Assembly (NCBI RefSeq): GCF_018390555.1
Contig: NZ_JAHBGB010000044.1
Location: 151,424-215,423 of the forward strand
Source of the DNA: Ancylobacter oerskovii
GTDB lineage: Bacteria; Pseudomonadota; Alphaproteobacteria; Rhizobiales; Xanthobacteraceae
Reading direction: 5' to 3'
DNA: 64,000 nt
This document shows, in pieces, positions 22,627 through 30,538 of this stretch. The notes under the pieces are model-generated. The model saw nothing but the letters and a program-made list of their open reading frames with translations. It did not search any database and had not been told where the DNA came from. How positions within the stretch are numbered: the first letter of the stretch is position 1; each line of letters starts with the position of its first letter. The position numbers and the translations under genes are program-made.

Positions 22627-23657
22627 CGTCGCATCATACCGGCGAGATGCCGGCCATCCGTTACAACTTCGCCTATCTCGACGAGCAGACCAAAAGGATG
22701 ATCCGCCGCGCGATCCTGAAGGCGATCGCCATTCCCGGCTATCAGGTGCCGTTCGCGGCGCGGGAGATGCCGATGCCCTATGGCTGGGGCACCGGCGGCG
22801 TGCAGGTGACGGCGGCGGTGCTGGGGCCGCACGACGTGCTCAAGGTGATCGACCAGGGGGCGGACGACACGACGAATGCCGTGGCGATCCGCGGCTTCTT
22901 CGAGAAGACCGCCGGGGTGGCCACCACCACCGCGACCGCCGAGGCGACGATCATCCAGACCCGCCACCGCATTCCCGAGACGCCGCTCGGCGAGGAGCAG
23001 ATCCTGGTCTACCAGGTGCCGATCCCCGAGCCGCTGCGGTTCCTGGAACCGCGCGAGACCGAGACGCGGCAGCTGCATGCGCTCGAGGAATACGGGCTCA
23101 TGCATGTGAAGCTCTACGAGGACATCGCCCGCCACGGACATATCGCCACCACCTATGCCTATCCGGTGGAGGTGGCCGGGCGCTATGTGATGGATCCCTC
23201 GCCGATCCCGAAATTCGACAACCCGAAGATGGACGACTGCCCGGCGCTGCAATTGTTCGGCGCCGGCCGCGAGAAGCGCATCTATGCCATCCCGCCGCAC
23301 ACCAGGGTGCGCTCGCTGGATTTCGAGGACCACCCCTTCGCGGTGCAGCGCTTCGCCAAGCCGTGCGCGCTGTGCGCGGCTTCGGGCGTCTATCTCGACG
23401 AGGTGATCCTCGACGACAGGGGCGGGCGGATGTTCGTGTGCTCGGACACCGACTACTGCGCCGGACGGCAGGCGCAGGGGCATCGCGGCGAGATGGCGGC
23501 GCCGGCGGCGGGACAGGCGCTCGACGTCATGCCCGGGCTCGACCCGGGCATCCACGGAGTGCCGCCGGTGCTCCCGGCCCAAGGCGTGGATGGCCGGGAC
23601 AAGCCCGGCCATGACGGAGTTTCGGACCGGGTGGGTGGCGCGGGAGGGATGCCGTGA
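22623..23657 (+). CDS. phnJ: C-P lyase radical SAM subunit PhnJ with a repeat-encoded C-terminal tail
   Basis: 344 residues; cleaves the C-P bond of ribose methylphosphonate cyclically with an Fe-S cluster and SAM. The cluster ligands are C248, C251, C273 and C279 (CX2CX21CX5C), the unusual PhnJ arrangement. The core ends near residue 300; residues about 302-344 (MPGLDPGIHGVPPVLPAQGV, DGRDKPGHDG and on) are the translation of a palindromic intergenic repeat that has become part of the gene. The start overlaps phnI; the stop overlaps the GTG of the GNAT gene. Confidence 0.95.
   Translation: MTSHHTGEMPAIRYNFAYLDEQTKRMIRRAILKAIAIPGYQVPFAAREMPMPYGWGTGGVQVTAAVLGPHDVLKVIDQGADDTTNAVAIRGFFEKTAGVATTTATAEATIIQTRHRIPETPLGEEQILVYQVPIPEPLRFLEPRETETRQLHALEEYGLMHVKLYEDIARHGHIATTYAYPVEVAGRYVMDPSPIPKFDNPKMDDCPALQLFGAGREKRIYAIPPHTRVRSLDFEDHPFAVQRFAKPCALCAASGVYLDEVILDDRGGRMFVCSDTDYCAGRQAQGHRGEMAAPAAGQALDVMPGLDPGIHGVPPVLPAQGVDGRDKPGHDGVSDRVGGAGGMP
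23526..23622. repeat. Palindromic repeat, copy 1 (inside phnJ 3' end)
   Basis: The unit has GTCATGCCCGGGCTCGACCC at one end and GTGGATGGCCGGGACAAGCC...CATGAC at the other, with GTCAT/ATGAC and CCCGGG dyads. The same family occurs at 24210-24274, 25152-25243 and 40073-40168. Here it is read in frame as the PhnJ tail. Confidence 0.85.
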
Positions 23658-24313
23658 GCGCCGACCTCATCGTGCGCGCCGCCGAGCCGGCCGACCTGCC
23701 GGCGGTGCTGGAGCTCTATCGCGAGCTCGACCCGGACGATGCCGGCGACCTCGCCGAGGCGCGTGCCGTGTTCGACCGCATGGGGCGCTATCCCGATTAC
23801 GGGCTCTATGTCGCCGAGGCGGAGGGCGAGGTGCTCGGCACCTTCACGCTGCTGGTGGCGGAGAACATCGCGCATGGGTGCGCGCGCTCGGCGGTGATCG
23901 AGGCGGTGGCGGTGAGCGGCGCCGCGCAGGGCCGGGGCATCGGCCGGGCGATGATGGGCTGGGCGCTCGACCGCGCCCGCGAAAAGGGCTGCTACAAGGC
24001 GGCGCTGTCGACGCGGATGTCGCGCGAGCGGGCCCACGCCTTCTATGAGGGGCTCGGCTTCCGGCGGCACGGCTTCAGCTTCACCACCGAGCTGGGGGAG
24101 ACGGACATTTCCGCGCGGGACACCCTCTCGCCCCGGCCCTCTTCCCATTGGGGAGGGGGAACGGACGGCACCCTGCACCTCGCCCCTTTGGGGAGAGGTC
24201 GCCCCGCAGGGGCGGGTGAGGGGGCGTACCCGGCCCAAGGCGTGGATGGCCGGACCGAACCCGGCCATGACGGTGTGTCCGGCGGAACGGATGTGACGGA
24301 GCGCGTATCATGA
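23654..24313 (+). CDS. GNAT N-acetyltransferase in the phn operon (PhnO-like role)
   Basis: 219 residues, GTG start overlapping the phnJ stop. Residues 1-153 form a GNAT domain: IVRAAEPADLPAVLELYREL, YGLYVAEAEGEVLGTFTLLV, the acetyl-CoA loop VSGAAQGRGIGRAMMGWAL (Q-x-x-G-x-G), and ERAHAFYEGLGFRRHGFSF. Residues about 154-219 derive from two intergenic repeats read in frame (SPRPSSHWGGG..., AYPAQGVDGRTEPGHDG). By position it probably acetylates aminoalkylphosphonates as PhnO does; sequence alone does not prove the substrate. Confidence 0.8.
   Translation: MSADLIVRAAEPADLPAVLELYRELDPDDAGDLAEARAVFDRMGRYPDYGLYVAEAEGEVLGTFTLLVAENIAHGCARSAVIEAVAVSGAAQGRGIGRAMMGWALDRAREKGCYKAALSTRMSRERAHAFYEGLGFRRHGFSFTTELGETDISARDTLSPRPSSHWGGGTDGTLHLAPLGRGRPAGAGEGAYPAQGVDGRTEPGHDGVSGGTDVTERVS
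24121..24274. repeat. Two adjoining intergenic repeats captured in the GNAT gene
   Basis: The first part (24121-24230) is a CTCTCGCC...GGGGAGAGGTCGCCCCGCAGGGGCGGGTGAGGGG type element seen again at 39937-40040 and 40281-40376. The second part (24231-24274) is the GTGGATGGCCGG...CCGGCCATGAC half of the palindromic family. Both are read through as protein. The 20-base limit is kept here by quoting parts only. Confidence 0.8.
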
Positions 24314-25104
24314 CCACGCAGACAGCGACCGACGACGCCCCGCTGCTCGTCGCCGAGGGGCTGGGCAAGAATTACGGCGCCCGCATCGGCTGCCGCGACG
24401 TGTCGCTGGAGGTGTTTCCCGGCGAGGTGCTGGCGGTGGTGGGCGAGAGCGGCTCGGGCAAATCGACGCTGCTCGGCCTGCTCTCCACCGAGCTGGCGGC
24501 CGGCGCCGGGCGCGTCTCCTACCGCATGCGCGACGGTGAGCTGCGCGACCTCGCCGGCCTCGGCCCGGCCGAGCGGCGGCTGTTGATGCGCACCGACTGG
24601 GGCTTCGTGCGGCAGAACCCGGCCGACGGGCTGCGCATGGCGGTGTCGGCCGGCGGCAATGTCGGCGAGCGGCTGATGGCGGTCGGCTGGCGGCACTATG
24701 GCAACATCCGCGAGGAGGCGACCGATTGGCTGGGGCGGGTGGAGATCGCGGCCGACCGCATCGACGACGATCCCCGCGCCTTCTCCGGCGGCATGCGCCA
24801 GCGGCTGCAGATCGCCCGCAACCTCGTCACCAAGCCGCGCCTGGTCTTCATGGACGAGCCGACCGGCGGGCTCGACGTCTCCGTGCAGGCACGGCTGCTG
24901 GACCTGATCCGCTCGCTGGTGGCGGAGATGGGGCTGGCGGTGATCATCGTCACCCATGACCTCGCGGTGGCGCGGCTGCTGTCGCACCGCATGGTGGTGA
25001 TGCGGCACGGACGGGTGATCGAGACCGGGCTCACCGACCAGGTGCTCGACGACCCGCGCGAGCCCTATACCCAGCTGCTGGTCTCCTCGGTGCTGGCGGC
25101 GTGA
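24310..25104 (+). CDS. phnK: C-P lyase ABC-type ATPase PhnK
   Basis: 264 residues. Walker A GESGSGKST, signature FSGGMRQRLQIAR, Walker B LVFMDEPTGGLD and the switch histidine IIVTHD. PhnK binds the PhnGHIJ core and its ATPase activity drives turnover. The LMRTDWGFVRQNPADGLRM segment is typical of PhnK. ATG overlaps the stop of the GNAT gene. Confidence 0.95.
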   Translation: MTTQTATDDAPLLVAEGLGKNYGARIGCRDVSLEVFPGEVLAVVGESGSGKSTLLGLLSTELAAGAGRVSYRMRDGELRDLAGLGPAERRLLMRTDWGFVRQNPADGLRMAVSAGGNVGERLMAVGWRHYGNIREEATDWLGRVEIAADRIDDDPRAFSGGMRQRLQIARNLVTKPRLVFMDEPTGGLDVSVQARLLDLIRSLVAEMGLAVIIVTHDLAVARLLSHRMVVMRHGRVIETGLTDQVLDDPREPYTQLLVSSVLAA

Positions 25105-25151
25105 GGGGAATGACGATGGCTTACGTTCGATACGTCGCCAGCCCGCGCGCC

Positions 25152-25243
25152 GTCATCCCCGGGCTTGACCCGGGGATCCACACCTTGGACCGGGCGTTTC
25201 GGCGGGAAGACGTGGATGCCCGGGGCAAGCCCGGGCATGACGG
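25152..25243. repeat. Palindromic repeat, copy 3 (between phnK and phnL)
   Basis: GTCATCCCCGGGCTTGACCC at the left and GTGGATGCCCGGGGCAAGCC...CATGACG at the right, the same family as the copy in phnJ, here lying between genes. It separates phnL from phnK by 185 bases in an otherwise overlapping operon. Confidence 0.85.
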
Positions 25244-25289
25244 CCTTTCGGATGGGGCCGTGTAGGCGAATGAACAGGTGAACGGCATC

Positions 25290-25991
25290 ATGAGCGAACC
25301 CATCCTTTCGGTCTCCGGCGTCGAGAAGACCTTCATCCTGCATCTGCGCGAGGGCGCCAGGCTGCCGGTGGTGTCCGGGGCCGGCTTCGAGCTGTTTTCC
25401 GGCGAATGCGTGGCGCTGGGCGGGCCGTCCGGCGCCGGCAAGAGCTCGCTGCTGAAGATGGTCTACGGCAATTACCGCGTCGATGCCGGGCATATAAGGG
25501 TGCGCGACGGCGACGAGGTGGTGGATGTCGCCACCACCCCGCCGCGCCGGCTGATGCGGCTGCGCGAGACCACCATGGGCTATGTCAGCCAGTTCCTGCG
25601 GGTGATCCCGCGCGTCGGCGCGCTCGACGTGGCGGCCGAGCCGCTGACCGGCGACGGGGTGCCGCGCGAGGAGGCGCTGGCGCGGGCCGGCGCGCTGCTC
25701 GCCCGGCTGAACCTGCCGGAGCGGCTGTGGGGCCTGCCGCCGGCTACCTTCTCCGGCGGCGAGCAGCAGCGGGTGAACATCGCGCGCGGGCTGATCGCCC
25801 ATCGCCCGCTGCTGTTGATGGACGAGCCGACCGCCTCGCTCGACGCCGCCAACCGGCAGGTGGTGATCGGCCTCATCGAGGAGAAGAAGCGGGCCGGCGT
25901 CGCCATTCTCGGCATTTTCCACGATGCCGAGGTGCGCGAGGCGGTGTGCGACCGGGTGATCGACGTGACGGAATTCGCGAAAGCCGCGTGA
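25290..25991 (+). CDS. phnL: C-P lyase ABC-type ATPase PhnL
   Basis: 233 residues. Walker A GPSGAGKSS, the Q-loop region MGYVSQFLRVIPRVGALDVA (a PhnL hallmark), signature FSGGEQQRVNIARG, Walker B LLLMDEPTASLD, switch IFHDAEVRE. It forms the second ATPase of the C-P lyase complex. ATG 25290 with AGGTGA upstream is preferred over GTG 25278. Confidence 0.95.
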   Translation: MSEPILSVSGVEKTFILHLREGARLPVVSGAGFELFSGECVALGGPSGAGKSSLLKMVYGNYRVDAGHIRVRDGDEVVDVATTPPRRLMRLRETTMGYVSQFLRVIPRVGALDVAAEPLTGDGVPREEALARAGALLARLNLPERLWGLPPATFSGGEQQRVNIARGLIAHRPLLLMDEPTASLDAANRQVVIGLIEEKKRAGVAILGIFHDAEVREAVCDRVIDVTEFAKAA

Positions 25992-26059
25992 GTTGGGCCG
26001 CGAGTGCGGCGGCGGGGCGGGCAAGGCGACGGGGCGGCGTATGGCCGCGTGAGGACGAG

Positions 26060-27199
26060 ATGGACGAGATTATTCTGGCGAATGCCCAGCTGGTGCTGGA
26101 GGACGAGGTGCGCCGCGGCCACCTGGTGATCCGCGACGGGAAGATCGCCGAGATCGGCGAGGGGAGCGTCCCGGCGGGGGCGATCGATCTTGCCGGCGAC
26201 CACCTGCTGCCGGGCTTCGTCGAACTGCACACCGACCATGTGGAGGGGCATCTCTATCCGCGCCCGCGGGTGATGTGGAACGCGTTTGCCGCCGTGACCG
26301 CCTATGACGCGCAGATCGCGGCGGCCGGCATCACCACGGTGTTCGATTCGCTGCGCGTGTGGCCGGACAAGAAGGCGGTGGGCATGGACGGCGACGCGCC
26401 GCTTCTGGCCGCGACGATCGACGAGGCGGCGCGGGCGGGGCTGCTGCGGGCCGAGCACCATGTGCATCTGCGCTGCGAGGTGGCGGCCGACGGCGTGGTG
26501 GAGGACGCGCAGGCGCTGATGGAGGCCTGCGACGTGCGCCTCGTCTCGCTGATGGACCACACGCCCGGCCAGCGGCAATTCCTCACCGAGGAGCATTTCC
26601 GCGCCTATTACAAGAAGAAGAGCGGCATGAGCGATGCCGAGATGGACGTGATCGTCGCCGATCGGCTGCAGGCGCATGAGCGCCACGCCCGCGCCAATCG
26701 CGAGCGGCTGGTCGCCATCGCGCGGGCGCGCGGCATCGTGCTGGCGAGCCATGACGACGCCACGCCCGCCCATGTCGCCGAGGCGGTGACCGACGGGGTG
26801 GCCATCGCCGAATTCCCCACCACGGTGGAGGCGGCGCAGGGCTCGCACGGCGCCGGCATCCGCGTGCTGATGGGCGCGCCGAACGTGGTGCGCGGCGGCT
26901 CGCATACCGGCAACGTCGCCGCCGGCGACCTGGCGTGGCGCGGCGTGCTCGACATCATGAGCTCGGACTATGTGCCGGGCAGCCTGCTGCTCGCGGCCTT
27001 CGCGCTGCCGGCGCTGGTGGAGGGCATCACCTTGCCGCAGGCGGTGGCGATGGTGAGCGCCAATCCCGCCGACGCCGCCGGCATGGGCGATCGCGGGCGG
27101 CTGCGCGCCGGGCTGCGGGCGGACCTGCTGCGGGTCTCGCTCGCCGGGCCGGCGCCGGTGGTGCGCACGGTCTGGCGGCAGGGCGCGCGGGTGGCGTGA
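26060..27199 (+). CDS. phnM: Alpha-D-ribose 1-methylphosphonate 5-triphosphate diphosphatase PhnM
   Basis: 379 residues of the amidohydrolase fold. Metal motif GFVELHTDHVEGH, then LMDHTPGQRQF, the long FRAYYKKKSGMSDAEMD helix and VLASHDDATPAHVAEA, all PhnM-specific. It removes pyrophosphate from the product of PhnGHI(L). It follows phnL by 68 bases; ATG 26060 is preceded by GAGGACGAG. Confidence 0.95.
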   Translation: MDEIILANAQLVLEDEVRRGHLVIRDGKIAEIGEGSVPAGAIDLAGDHLLPGFVELHTDHVEGHLYPRPRVMWNAFAAVTAYDAQIAAAGITTVFDSLRVWPDKKAVGMDGDAPLLAATIDEAARAGLLRAEHHVHLRCEVAADGVVEDAQALMEACDVRLVSLMDHTPGQRQFLTEEHFRAYYKKKSGMSDAEMDVIVADRLQAHERHARANRERLVAIARARGIVLASHDDATPAHVAEAVTDGVAIAEFPTTVEAAQGSHGAGIRVLMGAPNVVRGGSHTGNVAAGDLAWRGVLDIMSSDYVPGSLLLAAFALPALVEGITLPQAVAMVSANPADAAGMGDRGRLRAGLRADLLRVSLAGPAPVVRTVWRQGARVA

Positions 27200-27267
27200 G
27201 GCCGAATCTGGCGCGGGACGGCGTGGCGACCTATGACGGCGACGGGGACGAGACGGGAGTTGCAGGC

Positions 27268-27912
27268 GTGAGCGGCAGGACCGAGGCGGATATCGATGCG
27301 GGTATTTCGCCGGAAGCGGGGGCGCCGGCAGGCGCGGCCCGGCTGGGGCCCGGCACGCTGGTGCTGGTGGTCGGCCCTTCCGGCGCCGGCAAGGACACGC
27401 TGATCCGCGAGGCATGCCGGCGGCTCGCCGGGCGGGACGATATCCGCTTCGCGCGCCGGCGCATCACCCGGCCGGTCGACGCCACCGAGGACCATGTCAG
27501 CCTCGACGCGGCGGCCTTCGCGCGCGGCGTCGCGGCGGGGGAGTTCCCGCTGCACTGGCAGGCCAACGGCCTCGCCTATGCGCTGGGGCCGGAAGTGGCC
27601 GCGGATCTCGCCGCCGGCCGCATGGTGGTCGCCAATGGCTCGCGCGGGGCGGTGGCGGAGGCGCGCCGGCGCTTCGCCGCGGTGCGGATCGTCATGGTGA
27701 CGGCGCCGCCGGAGCTGCTCGCCGCCCGCATCGCCGCGCGCGGCCGCGAGGGGGCCGAGGACGCGGCGCGGCGGCTGAAGCGCGAGCCGGCGCTGCCGGT
27801 GCCGCCGGACGCCACCATCGTCAATGACGGGGTACCGGAGGCGGGGGGCGCGCGGCTGGCCGACGTCCTCGCGCGGCTGGCGGAGAACTGTCAGGGGCGG
27901 GGGCCTCGATGA
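27268..27912 (+). CDS. phnN: Ribose 1,5-bisphosphate phosphokinase PhnN
   Basis: 214 residues. P-loop VVGPSGAGKDTL, then RFARRRITRPVDATEDHVSL, FPLHWQANGLAYALGPEVAA, VVANGSRGAV and VTAPPELLAARIAARGRE: guanylate-kinase-like PhnN. It makes PRPP from ribose 1,5-bisphosphate at the end of the C-P lyase pathway. GTG 27268 with GGGAG at 27255-27259 gives a normal-length protein; a GTG at 27196 overlapping the phnM stop would add 24 residues. Confidence 0.9.
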   Translation: MSGRTEADIDAGISPEAGAPAGAARLGPGTLVLVVGPSGAGKDTLIREACRRLAGRDDIRFARRRITRPVDATEDHVSLDAAAFARGVAAGEFPLHWQANGLAYALGPEVAADLAAGRMVVANGSRGAVAEARRRFAAVRIVMVTAPPELLAARIAARGREGAEDAARRLKREPALPVPPDATIVNDGVPEAGGARLADVLARLAENCQGRGPR

Positions 27913-27939
27913 TGCCGGAAGCCCGTGGAGGCTGTCGGC

Positions 27940-28296
27940 ATGGCGAAGAGGGATGACCACGACGCCTATATCGCCGCCGCGCCGGAGCCGTTCCGCGCCG
28001 TTCTGAGCCAAGTGCGCGCGCAGCTGTCCCGGGCGCTGCCGGACGCCGACGACATCGTCAAATACGACATGCCCGGCTTGCAGATCGCAGGCACGGTCAT
28101 CGCGGGCTATGCCGCCTTCAGCAAGCCATGCGGTCTCCATGTCGACCCGCGGGCGATCGCCGCCCACGCCGACGAGATCGCCGCCCTGAAGCTCAAGGCG
28201 ACCAGGACCGGGATCGCCTTCCCGGCGAGCCGGCCGATCCCCGCGGAACTGATCGCGACGCTGGCGGAGAGTTCGCGCCGCGAGACGGGAGTTTAG
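27940..28296 (+). CDS. DUF1801 family protein (YdhG-like)
   Basis: 118 residues. The pattern YIAAAPEPFRAVLSQVRAQL, DADDIVKYDMPGLQIAGTVI, AGYAAFSKPCGLHVDPRAIA, LKATRTGIAFPASRPIPAEL is that of DUF1801/YdhG proteins of unknown function. GGAGG precedes ATG 27940. It trails phnN by 27 bases and may be read from the phn transcript, although no role in phosphonate use is known. Confidence 0.8.
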   Translation: MAKRDDHDAYIAAAPEPFRAVLSQVRAQLSRALPDADDIVKYDMPGLQIAGTVIAGYAAFSKPCGLHVDPRAIAAHADEIAALKLKATRTGIAFPASRPIPAELIATLAESSRRETGV

Positions 28297-28440
28297 CGGG
28301 CGTCGTCCAGGGCCGGCATGTGATGACGGCCGAACGTGGCGCGGCGCGGCGCGGCTGTGCGGTGAGGTGAGGACTGCCCTTCGGCGTCGGCGCGGTGGAG
28401 GGAAGGCGCGCCGGTCGGTGCCTGTGTCGTCGATCGACCT

Positions 28441-28542
28441 CATCCTGAGGCGCCCGGCGTCAGCTGGCCTCGAAGGATGCCTGTCCGGGTGCGCATGACG
28501 AACATCCTTCGAGGCTCGCTGCGCTCGCACCTCAGGATGAGG
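28441..28542. repeat. CATCCTGAGG-type inverted intergenic repeat
   Basis: CATCCTGAGG (28441-28450) and CTCGAAGGATG (28469-28479) on the left mirror CATCCTTCGAG (28503-28513) and CCTCAGGATG (28530-28539) on the right, giving a long imperfect hairpin. This type of element is scattered in many Hyphomicrobiales genomes (general knowledge). Confidence 0.8.
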
Positions 28543-28643
28543 GGGGCTTTCGGGAGACGGGTGGCGTGGCATCGGTCGGATCGATGCCGACGGGCCTCAG
28601 GATGAGCGCCCCGCGGGAAGGGCGGCGGGCGGTCGCCGAAACG

Positions 28644-28670
28644 AAAAACGGCCGGGACGAGGCCGGCCGT
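28644..28670 (-). terminator. Intrinsic terminator of sciP
   Basis: On the minus strand ACGGCCGG (28670-28663), a short loop, then CCGGCCGT (28655-28648) directly followed by TTTTCG (from the A run at 28644-28648). It lies 29 bases after the sciP stop codon. Confidence 0.85.
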
Positions 28671-28698
28671 GCGATTCCGCTCGATGATGACTGGCGAT

Positions 28699-28974
28699 CT
28701 ACTGGCGATATTGCTGGATGCGGGTGGTGCGCAGGCCGGCGAGGCCGTGGCGGTCGATCGAGGCCTGCCAGGAGAGGAACTCCTCCGTGGTCAGCGTGTA
28801 GCGCTTGCACGCCTCCTCAAGGCTCAGGAGCCCGCCACGCACGGCGGCGACCACCTCGGCCTTGCGGCGAATGACCCAGCGACGGGTGTCGGGCGGAGGA
28901 AGATCGGCAATGGTCAACGGACTGCCGTCCGGTCCGATCACGTATTTCACCCTGGGGCGATAGGCCTCGGTCAT
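28699..28974 (-). CDS. sciP: CtrA inhibitor SciP (DUF1153)
   Basis: 91 residues, near-identical in pattern to Caulobacter SciP: RPRVKYVIGPDGSPLTIADL, PPPDTRRWVIRRKAEVVAAV, RGGLLSLEEACKRYTLTTEE, FLSWQASIDRHGLAGLRTTR, IQQYRQ. SciP binds CtrA and blocks activation of its promoters late in the cell cycle. ATG 28974 matches the family start; ATG 28989 would add five residues. A CtrA box lies about 100 bases upstream and an intrinsic terminator follows. Confidence 0.95.
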   Translation of the reverse strand: MTEAYRPRVKYVIGPDGSPLTIADLPPPDTRRWVIRRKAEVVAAVRGGLLSLEEACKRYTLTTEEFLSWQASIDRHGLAGLRTTRIQQYRQ

Positions 28975-29073
28975 TGTACGCTCACTCATGACACCCGAAC
29001 TTATGAGATGATGGTATCCTGGCAGCGATAAATATTTTCCTAAACGAATCACGGCTTGGTGAGTTCAGGAAGG

Positions 29074-29089
29074 TTAAGCCGTTCTTAAC
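29074..29089. promoter_or_regulatory. CtrA box between sciP and mnmA
   Basis: TTAA (29074-29077), seven bases, TTAAC (29085-29089) matches the CtrA consensus TTAA-N7-TTAAC, and reads as TTAA-N7-TTAAC on the other strand too. It lies 100 bases upstream of the sciP start. CtrA activation of sciP is known in Caulobacter; use here is inference. A GAATC (CcrM-type GANTC) lies at 29046-29050 between box and gene. Confidence 0.8.
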
Positions 29090-29230
29090 ATCCACGAAAC
29101 TTTTCGTTTACCTTGCGGAATCTTCGCCGCTCCTGCTTCGACTGCCCGGCAGGCGCGCCGCCGGCGGACGGGCGGGTTGCGCGAGAGGGGCGGGATTGCG
29201 TAGAAACGGGTTCGACGAAATCCGCCGACA

Positions 29231-29242
29231 CCCTATATAGGG
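29231..29242. promoter_or_regulatory. 12-base palindrome upstream of mnmA
   Basis: CCCTATATAGGG is a perfect palindrome 45 bases before the mnmA start, an AT-centred element in GC-rich surroundings. It may overlap a promoter -10 (TATATA) or be an operator; nothing else supports either. Confidence 0.35.
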
Positions 29243-29286
29243 ACTCCGCCGCCGTCGCCTTCCATGTCTCTGACCCACCGCTCGCC

Positions 29287-30480
29287 ATGATCCGCCTCGA
29301 CGATACAGGCCGCTCCCCGAAGGACACCCGCGTGGTGGTGGCGATGTCGGGCGGGGTGGATTCCTCGGTGGTGGCCGCGCTCTATGCGCAGGCCGGCTAC
29401 GAGGTGCTGGGCGTCACCCTGCAGCTCTACGACCATGGCGAGGCGATGCACCACCGCCCCGGCGCCTGCTGCGCCGGGCAGGACATCTACGATGCCCGCA
29501 CCGTGTGCGAGAAGCTGGGCATCCCGCATTACGTGCTCGACTATGAGAGCCGGTTCCGCAACGCGGTGATCGAGCGCTTCGCCGACGCCTATGCCTCGGG
29601 CGAGACGCCGATCCCCTGCGTCGACTGCAACCGCACCGTCAAGTTCCGCGACCTGATGGAGACGGCGAGGGACCTGGGCGCCGACATCCTCGCCACCGGC
29701 CATTACGTCACCAGCCGCGGATTGCCGGACGGCACGCGGGCGCTGTACCGCCCGCTCGACGAGAGCCGCGACCAGAGCTACTTCCTCTATGCGACGACGC
29801 AGGCGCAGATCGACATGCTGCGCTTCCCGCTCGGCGAGACCACCAAGCCGGAAGTGCGGGCGCTGGCGGAAGGCTTCGGGCTGAAGGTGGCCGACAAGCC
29901 GGACAGCCAGGACATCTGCTTCGTGCCGAACGGGCACTACACCGCCATCGTCGAGAAGCTGCGCCCCGAGGCCGGCGAGCCCGGCGATATCGTGCATCTC
30001 GACGGGCGGGTGCTGGGGCGGCACGGCGGTGTCATGCGCTACACGATCGGCCAGAGGAAGGGCCTCGGCATCGCCTCCACCGAGCCGCTCTACGTGGTGG
30101 GCATCGACGCCCGCCAGCGCCGGGTGCTGGTGGGCCCCCGCGCCGCGCTGGGCGTGACCGAGGTGCGTGTCGACGAGGTGAACTGGCTCGGCGACGAGAG
30201 CCTCGACGCCGCGCTCGATGCCGGCCGCGAGATCCATGTGAAGGTGCGCTCGACCCGCGCCCCGGTGCCCGGCCAGCTCGGCCGCGCGGCGGATGGCGCC
30301 CCGGTGGTGCGGCTCGCCGCCGCGGAGGAAGGGGTGGCGCCCGGCCAGGCCTGCGTGTTCTATGCCGATGCCTCGTCGGGCGCGCGGCTGCTCGGCGGCG
30401 GGGCGATCCGCCGCGTGCCAAGCACGTTCACAGCGCTGACACGCGGTCAGGAGATGTTGGCGAACGCCCGTACCGCGTGA
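29287..30480 (+). CDS. mnmA: tRNA 2-thiouridine(34) synthase MnmA
   Basis: 397 residues. PP-loop [20 protein letters not shown], the catalytic cysteines in [12 protein letters not shown] and [16 protein letters not shown], and the C-terminal [13 protein letters not shown]-type tRNA-binding segment ([15 protein letters not shown]). It thiolates U34 of tRNA-Lys/Glu/Gln with sulfur relayed from IscS. ATG 29287 gives the usual short N-terminus; the frame is open to 29113 but without signal. Confidence 0.95.
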   Translation: MIRLDDTGRSPKDTRVVVAMSGGVDSSVVAALYAQAGYEVLGVTLQLYDHGEAMHHRPGACCAGQDIYDARTVCEKLGIPHYVLDYESRFRNAVIERFADAYASGETPIPCVDCNRTVKFRDLMETARDLGADILATGHYVTSRGLPDGTRALYRPLDESRDQSYFLYATTQAQIDMLRFPLGETTKPEVRALAEGFGLKVADKPDSQDICFVPNGHYTAIVEKLRPEAGEPGDIVHLDGRVLGRHGGVMRYTIGQRKGLGIASTEPLYVVGIDARQRRVLVGPRAALGVTEVRVDEVNWLGDESLDAALDAGREIHVKVRSTRAPVPGQLGRAADGAPVVRLAAAEEGVAPGQACVFYADASSGARLLGGGAIRRVPSTFTALTRGQEMLANARTA

Positions 30481-30538
30481 GTCGGGCCTCGCACCGGGCA
30501 TCGGCGGCAAGGCCGGGCCGGAGTTGTTGGGGGGAAGC

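Larger units (their letters stand above)
28297..28698. other. Intergenic stretch with a repeat and a terminator
   Basis: No gene seen in these 402 bases. They hold the CATCCTGAGG repeat (28441-28542) and the sciP terminator (28644-28670). Open frames crossing this region have neither start signals nor recognisable products. Confidence 0.6.
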
